Below are positions 16,029 through 22,551 of a stretch of 64,000 bases of DNA, piece after piece. The stretch is from Niastella koreensis GR20-10. GTDB lineage: Bacteria; Bacteroidota; Bacteroidia; Chitinophagales; Chitinophagaceae. The stretch lies in NCBI RefSeq assembly GCF_000246855.1, contig NC_016609.1, positions 6,956,744-7,020,743 of the forward strand, given 5' to 3'. The notes under the pieces are model-generated. The model had not been told where the DNA came from, did no database searches, and worked only from the letters and a program-made list of their open reading frames with translations. Numbering within the stretch: position 1 is the stretch's first letter; every line of letters begins with the position of its first letter. Position numbers and translations under genes: made by a program.

Positions 16029-17168
16029 ATGTACAACTTACTTCGCCGCCTGCTATTTTGCTTTCCCACTGAATCTGTTCACCATTTTTCCATGAACATG
16101 ATGAAAATGGGCTGTTCCGTAGGACCCATCCGTAAATCCATTTCCAACAGTTTTAGTCCGGCAAACGGGTCATTATCAAAAGAATTATTCGGTCTCCGGT
16201 TTAAAAATCCGGTAGGGCTGGCTGCCGGGTTCGATAAGAACGCGCTTTATCTCACCGAACTGGAAGCCCTGGGCTTTGGTTTTGTTGAAATTGGTACGGT
16301 AACGCCCAAACCACAGGCCGGAAACGACAAACCTCGACTTTTCCGTCTGCCGAAAGACAAGGCCCTTATCAATAGGATGGGTTTTAATAATGATGGCGTG
16401 CAGGTAGTTGCGCAACGGCTGAAGGATTGGCGGGAAAGGCAAGCCGAAAGCCACAACTCGCAAGCTGAAAGCAAAAGTAGTTCGGCTTCCAATGCGGACT
16501 CTCATTCACGATTCACGTTTCACGATTCACGATTAATCATCGGCGGTAACATCGGTAAAAATAAAGTCACACCCAACGAAGATGCCTGGAAGGATTATGA
16601 GATTTGCTTCCGCGCGCTGTTCGATTGCGTTGACTATTTTGTAGTAAACGTAAGCTCACCCAATACGCCCGGCCTGCGGGAACTGCAGGAAAAAGATTCG
16701 CTGCGTAAGATCCTGTCGCACCTGCAAACCATCAACCAGCAGGAAAGCAGTGAAGAAACCGGCCGCAAACCCAAGCCTATCTTATTAAAGATAGCTCCCG
16801 ATCTTACTCCGCAACAGATAGATGATGTAATTGACCTAGCCCTGGAAATAAAACTCGATGGACTGGTAGCTACCAATACCACCATCAGCCGGGATCAATT
16901 ACAAACTACCGGTCAGGAGCTGGAAGCAATCGGCGCCGGTGGGCTCAGCGGTGCGCCTGTTCGCAAACGTGCTACTGAAATTGTGCGCTACATTCATGAA
17001 AAAACCAATGGCCAAATACCGGTTATAGCCTCAGGTGGTATTTTTACGGCAGCAGATGCCAAAGAAAAACTGGCCGCCGGCGCCTCACTCGTTCAGGTTT
17101 GGACAGGTTTTATTTATGAGGGGCCTGGTATTGTAAAAAACATCTGTAACGGCCTCACGGCCAGTTAA
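16029..17168 (+). CDS. pyrD: Dihydroorotate dehydrogenase (quinone), class 2, with a repeat-derived insertion
   Basis: Oxidises dihydroorotate to orotate in pyrimidine synthesis, passing electrons to membrane quinone through FMN. The class 2 pattern is clear: an N-terminal membrane-binding helix (MYNLLRRLLFCF), KNPVGLAAGFDKNA, the catalytic-serine motif NVSSPNTPGLREL near 207-216, KIAPDLT, TNTT, GGLSGAP and the phosphate site IASGGIF. At 379 residues it is about 30 longer than usual. The excess is a low-complexity block at about residues 138-170, between RLKDWRER and IIGGNIGKNK. That DNA (16441-16538) reads as heptamers like those in the intergenic arrays and keeps the frame. Both flanks are intact, so the enzyme is probably active. 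Confidence 0.93.
   Translation: MYNLLRRLLFCFPTESVHHFSMNMMKMGCSVGPIRKSISNSFSPANGSLSKELFGLRFKNPVGLAAGFDKNALYLTELEALGFGFVEIGTVTPKPQAGNDKPRLFRLPKDKALINRMGFNNDGVQVVAQRLKDWRERQAESHNSQAESKSSSASNADSHSRFTFHDSRLIIGGNIGKNKVTPNEDAWKDYEICFRALFDCVDYFVVNVSSPNTPGLRELQEKDSLRKILSHLQTINQQESSEETGRKPKPILLKIAPDLTPQQIDDVIDLALEIKLDGLVATNTTISRDQLQTTGQELEAIGAGGLSGAPVRKRATEIVRYIHEKTNGQIPVIASGGIFTAADAKEKLAAGASLVQVWTGFIYEGPGIVKNICNGLTAS
16441..16538. repeat. Heptamer array inside the pyrD coding sequence
   Basis: AAGCCGA, AAGCCAC, AACTCGC, AAGCTGA, AAGCAAA, then after a break ATTCACG, ATTCACG, TTTCACG, ATTCACG, ATTAATC. The first words match the AAGCnnn words at 22041-22071 and in the 40.6 kb array. Confidence 0.85.
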
Positions 17169-17185
17169 ACCTGAGAATAAATGAT

Positions 17186-17312
17186 GCAGTTTCAGGTTTC
17201 AGGTAGTTTTTATATCTGGCGTTACGCTTCACTGTAACCTGAAACTTGCAACTCCCCTTCTTGTGTCCCCGGCCCCCACTTTATATTATTTTACTGTTAC
17301 CTGAAACATTTA
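17186..17312. repeat. GTTTCAG/CCTGAAAC inverted words
   Basis: GTTTCAG GTTTCAG GTAG at 17190 onward faces TAACCTGAAACTTGCAAC at about 17234, with a further TTACCTGAAAC near 17298. It is the same family as the AACCTGG arrays and lies between pyrD and the TerC gene. Confidence 0.65.
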
Positions 17313-17391
17313 GACTTCTCTCGCTACTAATGATGTACCTGTGTAAAAACAAGGCGCAGCCTTTGCATATTGCCTATTGGACCTGCCACCT

Positions 17392-17399
17392 TATTTTTG
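17392..17399 (+). promoter_or_regulatory. Bacteroidota promoter for the TerC gene
   Basis: TATTTTTG matches TAnnTTTG. A weak -33 ATTG (17369-17372) lies 19 bp upstream. It fixes the ATG at 17417 as the start. Confidence 0.55.
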
Positions 17400-17416
17400 C
17401 GCTTCAACCGACCACC

Positions 17417-18211
17417 ATGCAACAATTATTTACTGTAGATGCCCTGATCAGTTTATTAACCCTGACTGTATTGGAGATCGTGTTAGGCATCGACAACGTG
17501 ATCTTCGTATCCATTTTAATGGGCCGATTGGATAAAAAACAACAATTGGAAGCCCGCCGTATCTGGATGTTTGCCGGTATTGCCGTTCGTATCGCCTTAT
17601 TAATGGCAATCGGCTGGCTGGTAAAGAATGGCAACGCTGAATTAATTGGCTTCACCTTCAGCGGTCACCATTATGCGTTCAACCTGCGTAACATCATTAT
17701 GCTGGTTGGTGGTTTGTTTCTTTTATATAAAACAGTAAAAGAAATTCACCATAAGCTGGAAGGCGATGAAGGTATGTATGAGAGCAAGAACAGCAAAACG
17801 TCGTTCGGTGCTATTATAGCCCAGATCGTTGTGATAGATATGGTATTCTCGTTCGACAGTATCATTACGGCTGTAGGTCTGGCGCGTATTGTGCCTATTA
17901 TGATCACCGCTGTGATCATTGCCATGATCATCATGTTCTTCTTCTCCGATAAAATTGCCGATTTCATTCACAAGCATCCTACGTTAAAGATGCTGGCCCT
18001 GGCCTTTTTATTAATGGTTGGTTTCAGCCTGTTCTTTGAAGGTTTGGAACCTATTCACAATAGCCATATCGATAAAGGTTATATCTATTTTGCAATGGCC
18101 TTCTCATTTGGTGTGGAAATGCTGAACATGTGGATGTTTAAGCGGGCCAAAAAACAAAAGGTGCAGTTAAACGAGCCGATTGTTAAGAAGGAAGAACAAA
18201 ACACGGTATAA
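17417..18211 (+). CDS. TerC family integral membrane protein
   Basis: 264 residues, seven predicted membrane segments. The TerC signature is present: EIVLGIDNVIF near the start and DMVFSFDSI in the middle, whose acidic residues inside the membrane are thought to bind metal. Family members (TerC, Alx, YceF/MeeF-like) are linked to tellurite resistance and manganese export; metal transport is the most likely role, but the ion is not shown by the sequence. The frame is open back to 17246, but the promoter lies between that point and 17417. A terminator follows at 18233. Confidence 0.9.
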   Translation: MQQLFTVDALISLLTLTVLEIVLGIDNVIFVSILMGRLDKKQQLEARRIWMFAGIAVRIALLMAIGWLVKNGNAELIGFTFSGHHYAFNLRNIIMLVGGLFLLYKTVKEIHHKLEGDEGMYESKNSKTSFGAIIAQIVVIDMVFSFDSIITAVGLARIVPIMITAVIIAMIIMFFFSDKIADFIHKHPTLKMLALAFLLMVGFSLFFEGLEPIHNSHIDKGYIYFAMAFSFGVEMLNMWMFKRAKKQKVQLNEPIVKKEEQNTV

Positions 18212-18232
18212 TCAATAAGCAAATGATTACTG

Positions 18233-18263
18233 AAAAGCCCTGTGTTCTGCATGGGGCTTTTTT
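18233..18263 (+). terminator. Rho-independent terminator after the TerC gene
   Basis: AAAAGCCC pairs with GGGCTTTT across a 12-13-nt loop, with TTTTTT at the end. Confidence 0.75.
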
Positions 18264-18352
18264 CGTGAATTGGCAAACTGCAGACGGTAAACGGCAAACA
18301 TGACTCGCGATCTTTGAAATTAATAAACGACCTTGCATCGCCGGCATTTTCT

Positions 18353-18574
18353 CTGCCTTCTGCCTTCTGCCTTCTGCCTTCTGCCTTCTGCCTTCTGCCT
18401 TCTGCCTTCTGCCTTCTGCCTTCTGCCTTCTGCCTTCTGCCTTCTGCCTTCTGCCTTCTGCCTTCTGCCTTCTGCCTTCTGCCTTCTGCCTTCTACCTTC
18501 TACCTTCTACCTTCTGCCTTCTATCTTCTACCTTCTACCTTCTACCTTCTACCTTCTACCTTCTACCTTCTACC
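18353..18574. repeat. (CTGCCTT)n heptanucleotide microsatellite
   Basis: Twenty perfect tandem CTGCCTT units (18353-18492), then about eleven units mostly CTACCTT with one CTGCCTT and one CTATCTT (18493-18569). It fills the convergent gap between the TerC gene and rsmE. All three plus-strand frames stay open through it, but I see no sign of a real gene. Confidence 0.97.
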
Positions 18575-18582
18575 CACTGAAT

Positions 18583-18598
18583 CCCGATAGCTATCGGG
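18583..18598. repeat. Perfect 16-bp palindrome CCCGATAGCTATCGGG
   Basis: Perfect palindrome spanning the rsmE stop codon (18591-18593), so the last rsmE codons are encoded by its right half. Confidence 0.85.
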
Positions 18599-19316
18599 AG
18601 CCTACTGCCCTTAAAAGCACCGCCGCCACCATCCCTGCTGTTTCCGTACGCAGGCGGGTATTGCCCAGCGTAACAGGCATAAAATAATGTTCGGTTGCAA
18701 AGGCTACTTCTTCCGGGCTAAAATCCCCTTCGGGGCCAATTAAAACCAGCTGACTGGGAAGCGAACTGTTCACCAGTGCGGCCAGTGGTTGTTTATCGCC
18801 CGGCATACAGTGCGCGATAAATTTTTGCGTGGTGCTTATGATGTCTTCCTGTTTCAGCAGTTGACCAAACCCAACCGGCTGATGCAATACGGGCAGCCAT
18901 GCCTGTTGTGATTGCAGCATGGCGCTCACCAGGATGTTATGCATGCGGTCGAACCGGAAATGTTGTTTTTCGGTTCTGTCGCACAGCAGGGGAATAATTT
19001 CAGTGATGCCTAATTCGGTTGCCTTTTCAAGAAACCATTCAAACCGGCTGGCATTTTTAAGCAGGGAAATAGCAATGCTGGTTTTACGGCCTGTTTGCGG
19101 AATGAACTGTTCGTTCACCACCGATACCCTGCATCGCTTTTTATGATCGTCTGTAATGGAAGTAAGCAGTAAAAAACCTTTCCCATCGGTCAAATGCAGC
19201 TGCTCGCCTTTTTTCATGCGCAGCACGTTAACTATGTGTTTGGAGGTATCTTCATCCAGTTCTATCTCTTGCTGTTTGGCAACAATATCCGGGATATAAA
19301 AAAGCGGCAGGTTCAT
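18591..19316 (-). CDS. rsmE: 16S rRNA m3U1498 methyltransferase
   Basis: 241 residues from ATG 19316 ([12 protein letters not shown]). Methylates U1498 in the 16S rRNA decoding region using S-adenosylmethionine. The SPOUT-class features are visible: an N-terminal PUA-like part ([23 protein letters not shown]), [12 protein letters not shown], the SAM-knot sequence [16 protein letters not shown], and [15 protein letters not shown] near the C terminus. A frame extension back to 19448 would translate a terminator and a heptamer array and is rejected. The gene is downstream of dnaB on the same strand but is separated from it by a strong terminator. Confidence 0.93.
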   Translation of the reverse strand: MNLPLFYIPDIVAKQQEIELDEDTSKHIVNVLRMKKGEQLHLTDGKGFLLLTSITDDHKKRCRVSVVNEQFIPQTGRKTSIAISLLKNASRFEWFLEKATELGITEIIPLLCDRTEKQHFRFDRMHNILVSAMLQSQQAWLPVLHQPVGFGQLLKQEDIISTTQKFIAHCMPGDKQPLAALVNSSLPSQLVLIGPEGDFSPEEVAFATEHYFMPVTLGNTRLRTETAGMVAAVLLRAVGSR

Positions 19317-19344
19317 TGGTGGTTCTTTGGTGCAAAGTAATACA

Positions 19345-19374
19345 AAAAGCCCCGACGATGCCGTCGGGGCTTTT
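19345..19374 (-). terminator. Rho-independent terminator between dnaB and rsmE
   Basis: Perfect 13-bp stem AAAAGCCCCGACG / CGTCGGGGCTTTT with a 4-nt loop; on the minus strand it ends in TTTTT. It should stop dnaB transcription. Confidence 0.88.
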
Positions 19375-19375
19375 A

Positions 19376-19473
19376 AATATCGAATATTGAATGTTAAATG
19401 TCCAATGTGGAAGTACTCACAAAAGCTGGCTTTCACTTCTACGTTCAATATTCATTATTCGATATTCAATATT
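19376..19473. repeat. Head-to-head AATATTG heptamer arrays
   Basis: Left: AATATCG, AATATTG, AATGTTA, AATGTCC, AATGTGG, AAGTACT (19376-19417). Right, inverted: TTCACTT, CTACGTT, CAATATT, CATTATT, CGATATT, CAATATT (19432-19473). The array ends 4 bp before the dnaB stop codon. Confidence 0.87.
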
Positions 19474-19476
19474 GAA

Positions 19477-21066
19477 TTAAAACGGGGCGTCGTCGTCTTC
19501 GCCATATGGCATGTCGTTCATTTTGCTGCCGGCCTGGATATACAGCTTGGCGCCATCATCGCCACCACTGGCTGCACCTCCACCACCGCCATCAGGCACT
19601 GGCTTCCAGCTTCCGCCACCCATACCCAAACCACTAAAGTCATCGCCTTCAAACTCAACAAACTTCTGAATGTGAAGTTGTGCTCTGAGTTTAATCGTTT
19701 CCAGCGAACCGTTACGGTGTTTGGCTATACGCACGTGGGTTTCCCCTTTATTGCTTTCTCCCATTTCATTGGAAGTAATATCGTAATATTCGGGACGGTA
19801 AATAAACATTACCATGTCGGCATCCTGCTCAATGGCGCCCGATTCACGAAGGTCACTCAACTGCGGCATCTTGTTACCATCTTTACGTGTTTCCACCGCA
19901 CGGCTTAACTGCGACAGTGCAATGATGGGAACGTGCAACTCTTTCGCCAGCATTTTTAAGTTACGGGAAATGGTACTGATCTCCTGCTCACGGTTGGTGT
20001 TCTTACCGTTAGCCGCGCCGCTCATCAGCTGTAAGTAGTCGATGATGATAAGGCCGATGTTGTGTTTGGTTTTCAACCGGCGGCATTTTGCACGCAGCTC
20101 AAATACGTTCAACGCCGCAGTATCATCGATGAAAATGGGCGCCTGTGCCAGTTTTTGAATACCCTTGGCGTACAGCTGCTTCATTTCATAATCTTCCATC
20201 TTACCACGCGAGATCTTTTCGAGCCATACTTCACTCTCGGCGCTCAGGATACGGGTAACCAGCTGTGGTGAACTCATCTCAAGGCTGAAGAACACGACCG
20301 GAGTAGGCTTGGAACCACTTAAAGCCGCATTACGCGCCAGGTTAAGGGCAAACGCTGTTTTACCCACGGCCGGGCGGGCAGCCAGGATAATCAGATCCGA
20401 TCCCTGCCATCCATAAGTCACTTTATCAAGTGTAGGGAAACCACTTGGCACCCCTGTAATCTCATCGGTTTTGTGACGCATGTCCTCGATCCGTTGTACG
20501 GTTTGCACCAATACGGTATCGATGCTGTCGTAGTTCTTCTTCATGTGGCTGTTGGTGATCTCAAACAGCTTTGCCTCCGCTTCATCGAGCAGGTCAAACA
20601 CATCGGCGCTGTCTTCATACGCGTCACCAATAATTTCACCACTGATGCGGATCAGTTCACGTTGAATGAATTTTTGTAAAATGATCTTTGCGTGCGCCTC
20701 TATATTGGCAGAAGAAACTACTGAATTCGTTAAACGGGTTACGTAATAGGGACCGCCCACCATTTCCAGCTCTTCTTTACTACGCAGCTCTTCCACCACG
20801 GTTAAGATATCTATCGGCTGGCTTTTTTGCTGCAGGCTTTGCATGGCCCGGTAAATACGCTGGTGAGCATCTACATAAAAGCACTCGGCTTTCAAAATTT
20901 CCACGGCTACGTCAAAAGCGTTCTTTTCGAGCATGATGGCGCCCAGCACAGCCTCCTCCAGGTCTTTTGCCTGGGGGGGAACTTTGCCATACACCATGGT
21001 ACTCAGATCAATAGAGCTGCGGCGGCGTTGTTTTCGGTCTTTGTTGTTAAGGTTCGTTAAATCCAT
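19477..21066 (-). CDS. dnaB: Replicative DNA helicase
   Basis: 529 residues. N-terminal primase-interacting domain (PPQAKDLEEAVLGAIMLEKNAF and following), linker, then the RecA-like helicase domain with Walker A ARPAVGKTAFALN near 228-240, Walker B IIIDYLQLMSG, and the LSQLSRAVE and DLRESGAIEQDADMVMFIYR motifs. It unwinds DNA at the replication fork as a hexamer. The C terminus is a Gly-rich linker followed by an acidic tip, GEDDDAPF. That resembles the C-terminal tip of single-stranded DNA-binding protein and is unlike the standard DnaB end. The ATG at 21066 follows a 720-bp gap with DnaA-box-like sites. Confidence 0.96.
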   Translation of the reverse strand: MDLTNLNNKDRKQRRRSSIDLSTMVYGKVPPQAKDLEEAVLGAIMLEKNAFDVAVEILKAECFYVDAHQRIYRAMQSLQQKSQPIDILTVVEELRSKEELEMVGGPYYVTRLTNSVVSSANIEAHAKIILQKFIQRELIRISGEIIGDAYEDSADVFDLLDEAEAKLFEITNSHMKKNYDSIDTVLVQTVQRIEDMRHKTDEITGVPSGFPTLDKVTYGWQGSDLIILAARPAVGKTAFALNLARNAALSGSKPTPVVFFSLEMSSPQLVTRILSAESEVWLEKISRGKMEDYEMKQLYAKGIQKLAQAPIFIDDTAALNVFELRAKCRRLKTKHNIGLIIIDYLQLMSGAANGKNTNREQEISTISRNLKMLAKELHVPIIALSQLSRAVETRKDGNKMPQLSDLRESGAIEQDADMVMFIYRPEYYDITSNEMGESNKGETHVRIAKHRNGSLETIKLRAQLHIQKFVEFEGDDFSGLGMGGGSWKPVPDGGGGGAASGGDDGAKLYIQAGSKMNDMPYGEDDDAPF

Positions 21067-21787
21067 CGTTAGCGGTCTACTAAAAATTTACCATTGGTTT
21101 GAAATAAATTACAAACAGGATCTCTCAAGGTGCTGAAGTGAGTCTTGGTGTTTTAACACTTCTGATTAATACTGCCAACCAATGACGCTCTGGGTTAGTG
21201 TTGATGGATAAGGTTTGTTATGCTAATATTAATGCACTGTTAACGCAATGTTACCCCCATAAGGTCAGGACGGCGAATATATACCCCTCTCATACCCGGA
21301 AAAAAGAATTGCCATTCTATATTTAATAACAACAATCCACAGGTGAACCCACAAAAATAGGGCACTTATCCACAGTATCAAGTATATATATACACAATTT
21401 ACAAAAGTTTGCCACCTTTGTTCAGTCGATATTCACACATCCTGTGCGTAAGAATTATAGCCTGATTATTTGGTGGTAAGAACGGGAAAATAAGATGCAG
21501 GCGGGATGGGATTTTCCGCAATAATTCTGGTGAAAACGCTTATCCATACAGGGTTTTCTTGATTGCCGATAGCTGTAACTGCCTGTTTTCGGCCTTTTCA
21601 GCACTCATTCAGCCCGCTAACAGGCCATACGCCCACTTTCCAGCAAATTTTTGAACCAATGGCATAAAATTGGCGTATATATACTACAAGAAAAGGAATT
21701 CGAATAGCGTCAAACAAAAAGATGCGATTCGTATTTTAAATTTACCCGGAGAACCGTAAATTAGATTCTTTAATTTCAACACCGACC
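21067..21787. other. 720-bp non-coding region upstream of dnaB with DnaA-box-like sites
   Basis: Holds one perfect DnaA box TTATCCACA at 21366-21374, a one-mismatch copy TTATCCATA at 21540-21548 and weaker ones near 21205 and 21335. It also has AT-rich patches containing TATATA (21277, 21384, 21676). No ORF or short-repeat array is visible. It probably carries the dnaB promoter; an origin or DnaA-regulated role is possible. Confidence 0.4.
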
Positions 21788-22036
21788 ATGCGCGTATACC
21801 AGTTGCGGCATTATGAAGTAATGATGCCAGAAGAGAATAGCAAAGAAGCACAGCACCTGCTGTACTACGAAAGGCTATGTTATGACCTGCTCACAGCCCA
21901 TGCTATTAGCTTTTCACACGCCGTGGAGGTAATGAAGCTGCAAAATGGCCGTATTGAACAACGCCCCGGCCGTATTCATCGCATTTTAAGCGCCGCCGAA
22001 ATTCCCCCATTCTGTTTTATTGTTTGTAAGAATTAA
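21788..22036 (+). CDS. Hypothetical protein, 82 residues
   Basis: Unrecognised. A short protein (MRVYQLRHYEVMMPEENSKE and following) with mixed charged composition, a predicted helical middle (EAQHLLYYERLCYDLLTAHA) and no signal peptide or membrane segment. Composition looks like a real soluble protein rather than a chance frame, and the ATG at 21788 lies after an AT-rich leader. It is isolated: a large gap lies upstream and a repeat region downstream. I cannot suggest a function. Confidence 0.5.
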   Translation: MRVYQLRHYEVMMPEENSKEAQHLLYYERLCYDLLTAHAISFSHAVEVMKLQNGRIEQRPGRIHRILSAAEIPPFCFIVCKN

Positions 22037-22037
22037 A

Positions 22038-22071
22038 AACGGCTGCAAGCCTCAAGCTGTAAGCTGTAAGC
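22038..22071. repeat. AAGCTGT heptamer array
   Basis: CGGCTGC, AAGCCTC, AAGCTGT, AAGCTGT, AAGC directly after the 82-residue ORF; same words as the arrays at 7205-7239 (inverted) and in pyrD. Confidence 0.7.
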
Positions 22072-22200
22072 AATTAGAGCCCTGACTTTATTGGTTTCCT
22101 GCTATTTTTTCCCCTTCTACATTACTGCCTGCTGATTTTCAATCTTTTGGTTGGAACCGAACCTCCTTGCATCCCTGTCTTAACCATGTCTGTGGCACCT

Positions 22201-22318
22201 CTCATCCCAGGGTCATCTTAGGGTTATCCTAAGGTTATCCCTGGGTCATCCTTGGGTGTAAACCCTGGGATGAGCTTAGGAATACCCTGGGAATACCTTA
22301 GAAGAACCCTGGGAACAC
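22201..22318. repeat. Head-to-head 11-bp repeat arrays (5 + 5 units)
   Basis: Left: CTCATCCCAGG, GTCATCTTAGG, GTTATCCTAAG, GTTATCCCTGG, GTCATCCTTGG (22201-22255, no gaps). Spacer GTGTAAAC (22256-22263). Right: CCTGGGATGAG, CTTAGGAATAC, CCTGGGAATAC, CTTAGAAGAAC, CCTGGGAACAC (22264-22318). The first left unit is the exact reverse complement of the first right unit. Confidence 0.92.
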
Positions 22319-22393
22319 AGGTAGTTGAAAGATGCCTGATATCAACTCTGTTAACCCTGTCAACCTCCCCCAATACTTCACTTTACCCCCTTG

Positions 22394-22465
22394 TCAATGT
22401 GTTAACTTGTTAACCTGTTAACTTGTTAACCTGTTAACGTGTCAACCTGTTAACCTGTCAACTTC
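22394..22465. repeat. TTAACCTG octamer array, nine units
   Basis: TCAATGTG, TTAACTTG, TTAACCTG, TTAACTTG, TTAACCTG, TTAACGTG, TCAACCTG, TTAACCTG, TCAACTTC in exact 8-bp steps. Confidence 0.9.
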
Positions 22466-22472
22466 CCAACTC

Positions 22473-22507
22473 AACCTGAAACTTGGAACCTGGAACCTGA
22501 AACCTGT
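22473..22507. repeat. AACCTGG heptamer array abutting the pheT promoter
   Basis: AACCTGA, AACTTGG, AACCTGG, AACCTGA, AACCTGT. The last T is also the first base of the pheT -7 element. Confidence 0.85.
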
Positions 22508-22514
22508 ATCTTTG
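22507..22514 (+). promoter_or_regulatory. Bacteroidota promoter for pheT
   Basis: TATCTTTG matches TAnnTTTG. The -33 element (CTTG at 22482-22485, 21 bp upstream) would fall inside the heptamer array. Confidence 0.55.
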
Positions 22515-22551
22515 CCGTCATCGTTGAACAATTAAAATCATAGACTGATTC

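Noticed and set aside
18314-18590. Protein made of LPSAFCL repeats
   Set aside because: It is a translation of the CTGCCTT microsatellite. All three frames are open, and there is no start context or homologous domain.
19317-19448. Longer N terminus for rsmE
   Set aside because: It would translate a terminator and a heptamer array; the usual rsmE start is at 19316.
21067-21787. Confident oriC call
   Set aside because: Only one perfect and one near-perfect DnaA box are present, no GC-skew can be computed, and gene directions do not switch clearly here. Kept as a low-confidence finding only.
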